The notes beneath the pieces are model-generated. The model was not told the DNA's origin, searched no databases, and saw only the letters and a list, made by a program, of their open reading frames with translations. Below, piece after piece: positions 52,441 through 61,399 of a stretch of 64,000 nt of DNA. This DNA comes from Myxococcus guangdongensis. Its GTDB lineage: Bacteria > Myxococcota > Myxococcia > Myxococcales > Myxococcaceae. The translations under genes and the position numbers were made by a program. The stretch's first letter is position 1, and every line of letters begins with the position of its first letter. Location of the stretch: contig NZ_JAJVKW010000019.1 of NCBI RefSeq assembly GCF_024198255.1, positions 1 to 64,000 of the forward strand, given 5' to 3'.

Positions 52441-52456
52441 AGCAACCCGGGTGCCA
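52441..52456 (-). promoter_or_regulatory. Sigma54 promoter of the small acidic-protein gene
   Basis: TGGCACCCGGGTTGCT on the minus strand has a perfect TGGCAC -24 box and TTGCT -12 box at the correct spacing. Transcription should start near 52430, giving a ~50-nt leader. Enhancer-like GCGTCA repeats lie 50-100 bp upstream. Confidence 0.85.
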
Positions 52457-52506
52457 ACCGTTGCACGTCTGTACAACCTCACAGCCGCCGCGGCACAAGA
52501 CGCCCC

Positions 52507-52557
52507 TGGCGCGTCAATCCGCGGCGCTTGCGCGTCAGCTGACGCGCATCCGCGTCA
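52507..52557. promoter_or_regulatory. Enhancer-like GCGTCA array with 20-bp palindrome
   Basis: TGGCGCGTCA (start 52507), TTGCGCGTCA (start 52528) and TCCGCGTCAG (start 52549) follow one another at about 21-bp phase. The middle copy is part of the perfect palindrome TGCGCGTCAGCTGACGCGCA (52529-52548). The array runs into the last codons of the sigma54 activator gene, so this activator probably drives the downstream sigma54 promoter. Confidence 0.7.
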
Positions 52558-54126
52558 GTCGCTCTCCAACCCCAGCTCGCGCACCCTGCGCTGGAGCGCC
52601 CGCACGGACACCTCCAGGCGCTTCGACATCTGCTCCAGGTCCCCACCACACGCCAGGTAGCTCTCCCGGAGCTGCTCCACGCTCAAGTCCTTCGCCGTGC
52701 GGGCCTTGGTGCTCTTCTTCATCAGGTTGTAGAGCGACGCCCGGGTGATGCCGAGCTGGTTCGAGGCCGCCGCCAGGTCCCACCCGTGCTCCCGCAGCGC
52801 GACCATCATCTCCTCCTCCGACACCTCCGCCGGCTTGCGCCGTGCCTCGGTCGGCCCCTTCAGGGAGACGACGGGCGCGGAGCCCTCCACAGGCAGCGAG
52901 CCCAGCTCCTGCTCCAGTTGCGGGTCCACCTGCAGGCTCGGCAGCCCCCGGCTGCTGATGACCAACTGCCGCGTCACGTTGCGAAGCTGGCGGACGTTCC
53001 CCGGCCACGGGTAGCGCACCAGCCGAGACGCCAGCGTCGTCGGCAACCAGGGCTCCGAGGACGGCTCCTGGCCCTCGAGCCGCCACAGCTCCCCGAGCAG
53101 CTCCAACTCCTGTCGAGCGAAGTGCAGCAGCAACAGCCCCAGGTCCTCGCGCCGCTCCCTCAAGGGCGGCACCCGGATTTCATACCCCGACAAGCGGTGC
53201 AGGAGCGGAGCCCGGAAGCTCCCCTGCTGGATGCGCTCCTCCAGTCGCGCATCCGTGGCCGCCACCAGCCGAACCTGCGTCTTGATGGGAACACGCCCAC
53301 CCACCGAGAACATCTCGCCCGTCTCCAGCACGCGCAGCAGCATGGCCTGCACCTCCGAGGAGGCCTCGGCCACCTCGTCGAGGAACAGCGTCCCGCCCTG
53401 CGCCGCGCGGAAGAACCCCTCGCGGGACTGGCTCGCCCCCGTGTAGGCGCCCTTCTCCGCGCCGAACAGCTCCGAGGCCGCCAGCTCCTTGGGGATGGCG
53501 CCCAGGTTCACGCTGATGAAGGGGCCCTTGCGGCGCCGTCCTTGCTGATGGAGCGCCTGGGCCACCAGCTCCTTGCCCGTGCCGGTCTCCCCCCGGATGA
53601 GGACCGGCACGTCCAGGTCCGCCACTTGCAAAACCTGTCGGCGCACCCGGCGCACCCCCGCGCTCTGCCCCACCATGCCCAACTCATCCGCCTCTGTCTT
53701 GTCGACAGGCTCCGCCATGTGGAGCAACAACACCACGCGCTCGGCCAGCTCGAGCGTGACGCCCGCCGCCAGCGCCGAGGGCGTCAACTCCAGCTCGCCC
53801 GTCAATGGGCTGCCATCCACGAAGACCTGCGGGCTGGCCCCCACCACCAACCGCACCCCACCCTGCGCGCCGGGAAGCAGACGCAAGGGCTTGCGGCTCA
53901 AGAACGGGTCCGCGAGCGGAAGCCCCAGGATGGAGCCCGGACGCATGAAGCCAGGCTCCGTGCGCGAGAGGGCCAGCTCCCGCCCCGCCTTGAGCTCCCG
54001 GAGCAGGACGCGCTCACCGCTGCGCTGGATCTTCGGGTGGGAGATGAGGGTCAGGGCAGGGACGATACCTGGCGCCCCCAGCGCGCCGTCCCGCGGCTGC
54101 CTGGTGAGCGTGGAGCTGTCTTCCAC
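52555..54126 (-). CDS. Sigma54-dependent activator with FHA-like sensor and two HTH units
   Basis: A 523-residue enhancer-binding protein; GTG start with GGGGAGGG upstream. The N-terminal ~140 residues look like an FHA phosphothreonine-binding domain (DPFLSRKPLRLL, VFVDGSPL). The AAA+ domain has Walker A GETGTGKE (179-186), GAYTGA (226-231, the sigma54 contact loop with Tyr for Phe), Walker B GTLFLDE and the YPWPGNVRQL motif. The C-terminus carries two Fis-like HTH units in series (MMVALREHGWDLAAASNQLGI and ESYLACGGDLEQMSKRLEV), whereas most activators have one. FHA input suggests control by a serine/threonine kinase such as the one at 48328. Confidence 0.92.
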   Translation of the reverse strand: MEDSSTLTRQPRDGALGAPGIVPALTLISHPKIQRSGERVLLRELKAGRELALSRTEPGFMRPGSILGLPLADPFLSRKPLRLLPGAQGGVRLVVGASPQVFVDGSPLTGELELTPSALAAGVTLELAERVVLLLHMAEPVDKTEADELGMVGQSAGVRRVRRQVLQVADLDVPVLIRGETGTGKELVAQALHQQGRRRKGPFISVNLGAIPKELAASELFGAEKGAYTGASQSREGFFRAAQGGTLFLDEVAEASSEVQAMLLRVLETGEMFSVGGRVPIKTQVRLVAATDARLEERIQQGSFRAPLLHRLSGYEIRVPPLRERREDLGLLLLHFARQELELLGELWRLEGQEPSSEPWLPTTLASRLVRYPWPGNVRQLRNVTRQLVISSRGLPSLQVDPQLEQELGSLPVEGSAPVVSLKGPTEARRKPAEVSEEEMMVALREHGWDLAAASNQLGITRASLYNLMKKSTKARTAKDLSVEQLRESYLACGGDLEQMSKRLEVSVRALQRRVRELGLESD

Positions 54127-54231
54127 CGCGAGCCCTCCCCTTCTCCTGGTGTGTTTCTCCCGAGCACTACTTCAAGGGCCCTCTCTCCATCAAGCCCCCC
54201 GCAGTCCTGTCATCCACCAAGGAACCCTCCG

Positions 54232-55137
54232 ATGAAATCCCGCGTCTCGAATGCTGTCTGGACTTTGACGACGCTCTCCATGGCCGTCTCATATCTGTTG
54301 ACTTCACCCGCGTATGCCCAAGAGGCCTCGGATGACAATCACGTCAAGACACCGCCTACACAGAACCCGTACGTCACCATCGTCGCGACACTCTACGAAC
54401 TGGGCCGATACGAAGAGGCGCTCTCCAAGGTCACCCGCTCCCTCGAAGGAGAGACCCGCGAGCGCACGGACCTCGTGTTCCTCAAGCTCATGAGAGGCGT
54501 CCTCCTGGAGGAGCTGGGTCAGAAGGGCGCCGAGGCGTCCTTCCGGGAGGCGCTGGCGCTGGATGACACGGCGCAGCTGCCCGTGCAGTCCTCCCGACGC
54601 GTGCGAAAGCTCTTCGAGCGGGCGAGGAGCGCCACGGCACAGCCGCTGGAAGAGGAGCCTCGCCCGGATGAGCTGGACCCGGCCGCGGAGCCCTCGGGCC
54701 CTCCGCCCAGGAGGTCCGGCCTCCTCGTGGGGCTGAGGGGCGAGGTGGACGTCCTCGGGCTGAGCACCACCCTGGCTGTCACCCCAGCCGTGAGCCTGGG
54801 CTACACCCGAGGCCAGTTTGGCGCCGCCGTGACGGTGCTCACCCAGACGTCGCCGGGACTCAGGCTCGAAGGACAGGCCCATCCCTTCAACCTGGGTTGG
54901 ATACGACCCTATGCCAGGCTCGGGACCACGGCCTTCTTCCTCGAGAAGAGCACACAAGGCGACACGACGCGGTTCATGGGTGGCGCGAGCGGCAGGGCGG
55001 TGCTCGGGTTGGACGTGCAGTGGAACGAGGACATGTCCGCCTTCGTGGATGTCGCGTACGAGCGCTTCTTCTCCGGCGGTGAGCGCTTCGAATCGCAATC
55101 CCTGCTGTTATCGCTGGGCGCGGCGCTGTTCCCCTGA
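54232..55137 (+). CDS. Exported TPR plus beta-barrel-like protein
   Basis: A 301-residue protein with AAGGA before ATG 54232 and a signal peptide (WTLTTLSMAVSYLLTSPAYAQ). A TPR-like helical region (VATLYELGRYEEALSKVTRSL, LLEELGQKGAEASFREALAL) is followed by a Pro/Glu linker and a C-terminal half of amphipathic strands (LLVGLRGEVDVLGLSTTLAV, AAVTVLTQTSPGLRLEGQA, LLLSLGAALFP) ending like an outer-membrane barrel. It is divergent from the sigma54 activator gene (105 bp apart) and convergent with the WD40 operon. Function unknown; perhaps an envelope sensor for the regulator. Confidence 0.75.
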   Translation: MKSRVSNAVWTLTTLSMAVSYLLTSPAYAQEASDDNHVKTPPTQNPYVTIVATLYELGRYEEALSKVTRSLEGETRERTDLVFLKLMRGVLLEELGQKGAEASFREALALDDTAQLPVQSSRRVRKLFERARSATAQPLEEEPRPDELDPAAEPSGPPPRRSGLLVGLRGEVDVLGLSTTLAVTPAVSLGYTRGQFGAAVTVLTQTSPGLRLEGQAHPFNLGWIRPYARLGTTAFFLEKSTQGDTTRFMGGASGRAVLGLDVQWNEDMSAFVDVAYERFFSGGERFESQSLLLSLGAALFP

Positions 55138-55149
55138 GCCCGCGCCTGC

Positions 55150-58100
55150 TCAAGGCTCCTCCAGCGCCTGCCGTCCGCGCTGCTGCTCCTCGCGAGCATG
55201 GGCCTCGCGCGCCTCCTCGAGCCGCTCGCCCAGGTAGCGCTGGCGCTGGCGGACATCCAGGCTCGCGCTGGTCATCTGGCACAACCGCTCACGCAGCGCG
55301 GCGTCCCCCAGTCGCCAGACCCGGGCGGAGCCATCACTCGAGGCGATGGCCACCAGGTCTCCCCCCGGGCTGAAGACCACCGAGTTCACCCGCTCGCCAT
55401 TGCCGGTGAGCGACAGGGACTCGCCGCTCCCGTCCGTGGACAGCACCCGCACCGTCCCATCCCCCAGCGTGCTCACCACCCGCGCGCCATGAGGGTGGAA
55501 GCGGGCGGTGCGCCCCCGGAGCACGACGCACGCGCCGTGTCCATCCGCCGCCCACACCCGCACCGTCCTGTCCAGCGACGCCGTCAGCACCTGCGCGCCG
55601 TCCGGACTGAACTCCGCGCTCACCACGGCCTGCTCATGCCCCCCGAGCACCACGGACGCGCCCTGCCCATCCGCGCGCCACACCCGCGCCGTCCCGTCAT
55701 CCGACGCCGTCACCACCCGCGTGCCCTCCGGACTGAAGGCCGCCACCGACACCCGCCCCGCATGCCCCTGGAGCACCACGGGCTCGCCCTGCCCATCCAC
55801 GCGCCACACCCGCGCCGTCCCATCATCCGACGCCGTCACCACCCGCGCGCCCTCCGGACAGAAGGCCACCGTCCGCAGGAACCCCATGTGTCCATGGAGC
55901 ACCACGGGCTCCGCGCCCCCATCCGCGCGCCACACCCGCGCCGTCCCGTCCCAGGAGGCCGTCACCACGCGCGAGCCCTCCGGGCTGAAGGCCGCGGCGA
56001 CCACGCGGCCCAGGTGCCCGCGGAGCACCACCGGCGTGCCCTCTCCATCGGCGCGCCACACCCGCGCCGTCCCGTCGTCCGACGCCGTCACCACCCGCGC
56101 GCCGTCCGGGCTGAAGGCCACGGTCCGCACCTCCGCCCCGTGGCCCTTGAGCACGACCATGTCCACGCCGCCGTTGAGCTTCCACACCCGCGCCGAGCCA
56201 TCCGCGTGCGCGGTGGCCAGCAGGTCCTCGCGAGGGCTGAACGCCAGGGCCTGCACCGCCCCCGCGCGGCGATGCAGGGTGAGCACCTGCGGACGCGCAC
56301 GCGAGCGCCACACCCGCGCGGTGCCGTCCTTCGACGCGGTCACCACCCGCTCACCGTCCAGGCTGAAGCTCGCGCCGAGGACCTCGTCCGTGTGGCCCAG
56401 CAGGTCCGCGGGCTGCCCCTCGCCATCCGTGCGACGCACCCTCGCGGTCCCATCCCGTGACGCCGTCACCACCCAGCGTCCATCCTGACTGAAGGCCACG
56501 GTGAGGATTTCCCCCAGGTGCCCCGCCAGCCGCAGCTCCCCGCCCTTCCCGTCCGTGCGCCACAAGCGCACGGCACCATCCGCGTGCGCGCTCACCAGCA
56601 GCCCCCCATCCGGGCTGAAGGCCACCGCGTTGACGAAGCAGGAGTCGCTGCGCAGCAGGATGGGCGCCGTCGGCTGCTGCGCGCGCCAGATGCGTATCGC
56701 CCCGTCCACCGACGCCGTCGCGACGCGCGCGCCATCGGGACTGAACACCGCGGCCCGCACATCGCCTGGATGTGGCAGCACCACGGGAGCACCGCCCTCC
56801 ATGCGCCACACCCGGGCCGTGCCGTCCCGAGAGGACGTCAGCACCTGCTCACCGGTGGCATCGAAGGCCGCCGAAAGCACCGCCTGCTGATGCCCCCAGA
56901 GCACCACCGGGAGGCCCGCGCCGTCCGCGCGCCACACCCGGGCCGAGCCATCCCTCGACGCCGTCACCACGCGCCGTCCATCCGGGCTGAAGGCCACGGC
57001 GCCCACCTCGCCCTGGTGACCCGCGAGCACCTCCGGCGCGCCGTCCCCCTCCACGGGCCACACCCGCGCGGTCCTGTCCGCCGAGCCCGTGACGAGCCGG
57101 CACCCATCCGGACTGAACGCCACCGCCACCACTTCTCCGCGATGGCCCGCGAGCACCCTGGGCCGCCCCGTGCCGTCCGAGCGCCACAACCGCGCCGTCC
57201 CGTCGCGCGACGCGGTGGCCACCCACCTGCCATCCGCGCTGAGCGTCACCGCGCGCACCGCCCCGCGATGGCCGCGCAGCACCGCCGTGGCGAGCGGCTG
57301 CTGGAGCACCTCCAGCGCGGCCTGCGTCCAGGCCAGGTGTTGCCCGGGCGCGCCCACCTCCAGCAGCACGAGCAGCGACGCGGTGGGGTCCTCGGTGCGC
57401 AGCTTGTCCGCGACAATCAGGCGCGCGAAGTCCTGGAGCTGCTCCTGGTGCCTGCGGGACTCGCGCGCCATGCTCTCCGCCATCGCGTTGCTCGCCTCGA
57501 TGAACTGCCGCATCGACTCGTCCAGCTCCCCGGGGTGCGCCTGCTGGAACTCCAGCGCCTCCTCGAGGAAGCGGCCTCGCAGCAGATGGTTCGCCTCGGG
57601 AGCACTCTTCTCGAGCGCGCGCCAGGCCTTCGCGCCCGCGCGAAGCTCGTGGCGCTTGCGACGCCGCGACTCCAGGTCTCGAATCCAATCGGAGAGGGGC
57701 TGCCAGTAGCGCAGCAGCGCTTCGTGCGCGACCTCGATGAAGACGTCACCCCCCTCCCCTCGACTCAGCACCAGGACGCGGCCCTCCACCAGGTGCCCGA
57801 GCGCGAGGTCGAAGGCGCCACGACGCGGCTCCTCGGCGGGACGCAGCCGCTCGAGCCTCGCGCGCTGACAGGCGAACGGCACCACCGTCTCGCGGACGTC
57901 CACCAGCTCCACCAGCAGCCGCCGCGCCTGCTCCCGCGCGTCCTCGTGCAGGTCCTGGTAGAGCCTGTCCAGCTCCTGGGCCAGCGCGCCGCCCACGCCG
58001 CCCATGGACTCATAGGCGCTGTGCCTGAGCCACCGTCCGTCGCGCGAGCGCCACAGTCGCTCCAGCGCATGCGCCAGGAGCGGGAGCCCTCCGGGTTGGC

Positions 58101-59820
58101 GCTCCACGTCCTGGACGAGCCTCTGCGTCAAGCCCTCCTCCAACAGGACGCCGTGCTGACTTGCGGGGAGGACGATGGCCTCACGAAGCTCGTCACCCGT
58201 CATCTCCGGGACGAGCAGCAGGTGCTCGCCATCGAAGAGCACGGAGTCCAACCGCGGCCCGCCCTCGCCCAACCGCACCTCCGCGCAGCGCCCCAGGTAG
58301 TCCACCCGCAGCGTGGCGAGCACCACCACCCCTCGCCGCGAGGCCTCCCACAGCGCGCTCAACAGCGCCGAGCGCTCGTCGGCGCCCAGCAAGGTGAAGG
58401 CTTCATCCAAGGGGTCCACCACCAGGAGCCGCTGCTTGCCGGGAGAGGGCCGAGCCCCATGGATGGCCTCCAGCGCCCCCGCCACGCCCGCGCGCACCCG
58501 CGTCACCTCCCAGCGATGGGGCGCCAGCGTGGGCAGCAGCCCCGCCCTGAGCAGCGAGGACTTGCCGCTCCCGGAGACACCCGCCATCACCTGGAACGCG
58601 GGGAGCTGTCCGGCGGCCGCCGCCTCGACCCTGCGACAGAGCCCGCGCAGCAGGGGCTCCCGGCCGAAGAAGCGACGCCGGTCCCCGAGCTCCAGGGGAC
58701 GCAGACCGCCGTAGGGCTGGAAGATGAAGGGCCGCAGGTCCGGACCGTCGCTCGTCCGCGCATAGAGCTGGAGTGAATTCCCATCCATCCTCGCGCCGTC
58801 GAGCCGCAGCGTCTTGCGCGCCACGGCCAGCGCCTGCTCGAGCGACGTGGTGCGCTCGAGCAGCTCGCCATAGAGCGCGCGGGTGAAGAGGACGGAGCCC
58901 TGCTTGGAGAACGGCAGGCGCGAGGCCACCACGGCGGACAGGCCCGCGCGGTGGAGCTCACGTGCCGGGCTCCCGAGGTGATGGCCTGGCAATCCCCCGT
59001 CGCCGCCCCGACACGCACACAGCACCACCATGCGCAGGCGCTCCGCATGGGGCTCGAGCGCGGCGCGCAGCGAGGCGGCGTCCACCACCTCCGAGTCCCC
59101 CTCCAGACGCGAGGAGTTCAACACGAGGCCATAGGCCCCTGGCTCCGAGGGAGCGCCATGGCACAGCAGGTGGAGCGCGGCGATGGGCTCGTCACTGTCG
59201 CGCAGGGCCTGCTCGAGCGAAGCGAGGCTCACGTGTGGCAGCACGTCTCGCGCCGGGTCGAAGGCATATCCCGCGCTGGCGCAGACCTCCGAGAGGGCGC
59301 GCTGGTGCGCCGCGGCCGGGACATCTCCAGCCCAGGCGAAGAGGATGCGTCCGCCCGCGGGAGGCGGCGCGGGCCTCAAGGTGCGGGTGAGCGAGCCAGG
59401 CCGCTCGTAACAGAGCGTGCAACCCTCGAGGTCACCGAGCGCCTGTCCCGTGGCCTCCAGCGTGAGCATCTCCCAAGGGAGCACGCAGAGCTCCGCCGGC
59501 TCCAACTTCAGACAGAGCCGGACGGCCCACCCCTTCGCGAGGGCCTGCCTCAGTCGCCGCTCGTCCTCCGCCCAGCCCAACGTCGACAGGAAGGAGCGAA
59601 GCAGCTCTCCCAGCCGTTGGGCCGCGTTGGGGCTGGGGCGACTGGAGCCCAGGGTGGCCAGGTCCTCCAACGCGCGCTCCCAGGGGAAGGGCGCGCGAAG
59701 GGACGTGCCGTCCTCCCGGAGGCGGAGGTAATCCGTGGGCTGGAAGCGGAAGCGGTCCGCGTCGTGCGAGCGCTCGCCAGAAATGAGTTGGAGTGTCAGT
59801 TCCAGCGAACCCGAGGACAT
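55150..59820 (-). CDS. CHAT protease - STAND NTPase - WD40 repeat protein
   Basis: A 1556-residue protein of three parts. (1) CHAT caspase-like domain: His221 in LHLLCHGAP and Cys270 in VVLCACRGGDG. (2) STAND/nSTAND1-type NTPase from about 380: FFGREPLL, Walker A GVSGSGKSS (414-422), LLVVDPLDEAF, and IEVAHEALLRYW typical of these ATPases. (3) Sixteen WD40 repeats in the C-terminal half, ending in a charged helix. Repeats such as AFSPDGARVVTASDDGTARV are nearly identical at DNA level, so recent duplication is likely. The WD40 part probably senses a ligand, the NTPase oligomerises and the protease fires, as in NLR-like immune proteins. Last gene of the operon, 18 bp after the TIR gene. Confidence 0.9.
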   Translation of the reverse strand: MSSGSLELTLQLISGERSHDADRFRFQPTDYLRLREDGTSLRAPFPWERALEDLATLGSSRPSPNAAQRLGELLRSFLSTLGWAEDERRLRQALAKGWAVRLCLKLEPAELCVLPWEMLTLEATGQALGDLEGCTLCYERPGSLTRTLRPAPPPAGGRILFAWAGDVPAAAHQRALSEVCASAGYAFDPARDVLPHVSLASLEQALRDSDEPIAALHLLCHGAPSEPGAYGLVLNSSRLEGDSEVVDAASLRAALEPHAERLRMVVLCACRGGDGGLPGHHLGSPARELHRAGLSAVVASRLPFSKQGSVLFTRALYGELLERTTSLEQALAVARKTLRLDGARMDGNSLQLYARTSDGPDLRPFIFQPYGGLRPLELGDRRRFFGREPLLRGLCRRVEAAAAGQLPAFQVMAGVSGSGKSSLLRAGLLPTLAPHRWEVTRVRAGVAGALEAIHGARPSPGKQRLLVVDPLDEAFTLLGADERSALLSALWEASRRGVVVLATLRVDYLGRCAEVRLGEGGPRLDSVLFDGEHLLLVPEMTGDELREAIVLPASQHGVLLEEGLTQRLVQDVERQPGGLPLLAHALERLWRSRDGRWLRHSAYESMGGVGGALAQELDRLYQDLHEDAREQARRLLVELVDVRETVVPFACQRARLERLRPAEEPRRGAFDLALGHLVEGRVLVLSRGEGGDVFIEVAHEALLRYWQPLSDWIRDLESRRRKRHELRAGAKAWRALEKSAPEANHLLRGRFLEEALEFQQAHPGELDESMRQFIEASNAMAESMARESRRHQEQLQDFARLIVADKLRTEDPTASLLVLLEVGAPGQHLAWTQAALEVLQQPLATAVLRGHRGAVRAVTLSADGRWVATASRDGTARLWRSDGTGRPRVLAGHRGEVVAVAFSPDGCRLVTGSADRTARVWPVEGDGAPEVLAGHQGEVGAVAFSPDGRRVVTASRDGSARVWRADGAGLPVVLWGHQQAVLSAAFDATGEQVLTSSRDGTARVWRMEGGAPVVLPHPGDVRAAVFSPDGARVATASVDGAIRIWRAQQPTAPILLRSDSCFVNAVAFSPDGGLLVSAHADGAVRLWRTDGKGGELRLAGHLGEILTVAFSQDGRWVVTASRDGTARVRRTDGEGQPADLLGHTDEVLGASFSLDGERVVTASKDGTARVWRSRARPQVLTLHRRAGAVQALAFSPREDLLATAHADGSARVWKLNGGVDMVVLKGHGAEVRTVAFSPDGARVVTASDDGTARVWRADGEGTPVVLRGHLGRVVAAAFSPEGSRVVTASWDGTARVWRADGGAEPVVLHGHMGFLRTVAFCPEGARVVTASDDGTARVWRVDGQGEPVVLQGHAGRVSVAAFSPEGTRVVTASDDGTARVWRADGQGASVVLGGHEQAVVSAEFSPDGAQVLTASLDRTVRVWAADGHGACVVLRGRTARFHPHGARVVSTLGDGTVRVLSTDGSGESLSLTGNGERVNSVVFSPGGDLVAIASSDGSARVWRLGDAALRERLCQMTSASLDVRQRQRYLGERLEEAREAHAREEQQRGRQALEEP

Positions 59821-59838
59821 GGAGTGCTCGTTCCTGGT

Positions 59839-61374
59839 TCAACTCACGGACAGACGTTCGCGAAAGTAGCGCCGGTACAGCTCACAGCGAGGCAACACCA
59901 CCGCCCCCTCCTGCCGCACCAGGCCCGCGCTTCGGAGTCGGATGAACACATCCTCGTTCGGACAGACGCCGCGCTGGAGCACCTCGCGCAGCCCCGCCTT
60001 GAGCTGTGGCTGGCTGCCCAGCCGGAAGAGCAGGTGGCGCAAGTGGTCTCCGAACGGTCCCCGGTCCTCCGCCGCCTGGAGGAACAACTCCTCCACCCGC
60101 ATGCTCCCGCTGGCCACCAGGTAGAGCGCCTTGCGCGCCAGGTAGGGGTGCCCGCCGAGCAGGGCGAAGAGTTCCTCCTGCTGCCGAGGGCTCAGCGGCG
60201 AGCCCTGTCGCTGATTGAGCTCACTCACCTGCGTCACGGAGAAGTCGCCCAGCTCCACCGTCTGCCCCACGTTGAAGGGGGACTGCATCAGGTTCTTGAT
60301 GAACAGGAAGGGCTCGGTGGAGGTGACGAGGACGATGCTGAGCTTCTTCCACACCGGCGTGGTGGGCAGCGCGCGGTTGTTGTGCCAGCTGCGCAGCATG
60401 CCGAAGAAGTCCGTGCCGAAGGGCAGCTCGAAGAGGGTCTCCACCTCATCGAGTCCGAGGACGAGGGGGACATCCAGCGCGCGCAGGACGTGACCGCTCA
60501 TGTATTGCCCGCAGCGTTGGCTGCTGCCCATGGGCTTCTGCCAGTAGGCGCCCACCTGGTCTGCCAGGCCGAGCTGGTCTCCGAGGGAGCTGCAGAAGCG
60601 CTGGAAGAAGAGGTCGGGGTTGGTGAGGGAGGGAGAGTCGAACTCCTGGAGTGACAGGTAGGCCACCCGCTTGTTCGCGGCGAGCGCCCCCGCGAGTCCG
60701 CGCATGAGCAGCGAGCTCTTGCCCATCTGCCGTGCCCCCTTGATGGTCACCGTGGTCCCCTGCTTCTGGGAGACGGCCTTCATCACCGTGGAGTCGGCGT
60801 CTCGCACGACGTAGAAGGCGGACTCGGTGTCCATGGCGCCGTCGAGAGACTCGTCGAGTTCGAGCGGGGCCGAAGGCAGCGGGGGCCGCATCATGGCGCA
60901 GGAGGCATGGGGCACCATGGGCGCTGGCGCCGAGACGCTCGACGTCGTTCCGGGCAGCGTCCCCCCTGTCATCGCCTTGTCGATCTGCTCGAGCAACCGA
61001 GGCGTGTCCTCGGGTCCCTCCCAGAGCGCCCAGTTGATGGGGCTGAGGTAGCTGCTCAGGGGCGGAGGGAGCCGCTCGTGGTAGGCGACCCGGATGGGGA
61101 GCAGGACGGGGTGCCCGCGTTGCGCGTGGAGCTGGTGCGCCAGTTCGATCTCCGTGCGGGCCATCTCGCTGTTGACGGAGAAGGGAGACAAGAGCGTGAT
61201 GAAGAAGTCCGCCTGACGAATCTCGGCGTCGATGCGCTCCACCCACCGCTCCCCTACCAGCATGGAGGTATCGATGAAGACCTCGTGCGAGACCTTGAGC
61301 GCCTTGACCAGCGCATGGGCGAGGTCCTGGTCCGGCCTGACGTCACGCTTGTAGCTGATGAAGACACGCGCCAT
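59839..61374 (-). CDS. TIR domain - AAA ATPase protein
   Basis: A 511-residue cytoplasmic protein. TIR domain at residues 1-135: ARVFISYKRDVRPDQ, VFIDTSMLVGERWVERIDAEIRQADFFITLLSPFS split by short loops, and SEMARTEIELA where E75 is the likely NADase Glu. After a Ser/Pro linker comes an AAA-like domain (PF14516 style): ARQMGKSSLL (Walker A 213-222), PLVLGLDEVETLFE (Walker B), and GGHPYLARKALYLVAS. The tail (LVRQEGAVVLPRCELYRRYFRERL) is the winged end typical of this family. TIR enzymes in defence systems deplete NAD or make signals; ATPase-controlled activation is inferred. Between a transmembrane WD40 gene and the CHAT gene in one operon. Confidence 0.9.
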   Translation of the reverse strand: MARVFISYKRDVRPDQDLAHALVKALKVSHEVFIDTSMLVGERWVERIDAEIRQADFFITLLSPFSVNSEMARTEIELAHQLHAQRGHPVLLPIRVAYHERLPPPLSSYLSPINWALWEGPEDTPRLLEQIDKAMTGGTLPGTTSSVSAPAPMVPHASCAMMRPPLPSAPLELDESLDGAMDTESAFYVVRDADSTVMKAVSQKQGTTVTIKGARQMGKSSLLMRGLAGALAANKRVAYLSLQEFDSPSLTNPDLFFQRFCSSLGDQLGLADQVGAYWQKPMGSSQRCGQYMSGHVLRALDVPLVLGLDEVETLFELPFGTDFFGMLRSWHNNRALPTTPVWKKLSIVLVTSTEPFLFIKNLMQSPFNVGQTVELGDFSVTQVSELNQRQGSPLSPRQQEELFALLGGHPYLARKALYLVASGSMRVEELFLQAAEDRGPFGDHLRHLLFRLGSQPQLKAGLREVLQRGVCPNEDVFIRLRSAGLVRQEGAVVLPRCELYRRYFRERLSVS

Positions 61375-61399
61375 GGGTTTTCTCGTTTCTGTCGCTGGA

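Noticed and set aside
55200..57300. Short near-identical repeats suggesting a CRISPR array
   Set aside because: The periodicity (~120-126 bp) and translation show they are WD40 repeats inside a coding sequence.
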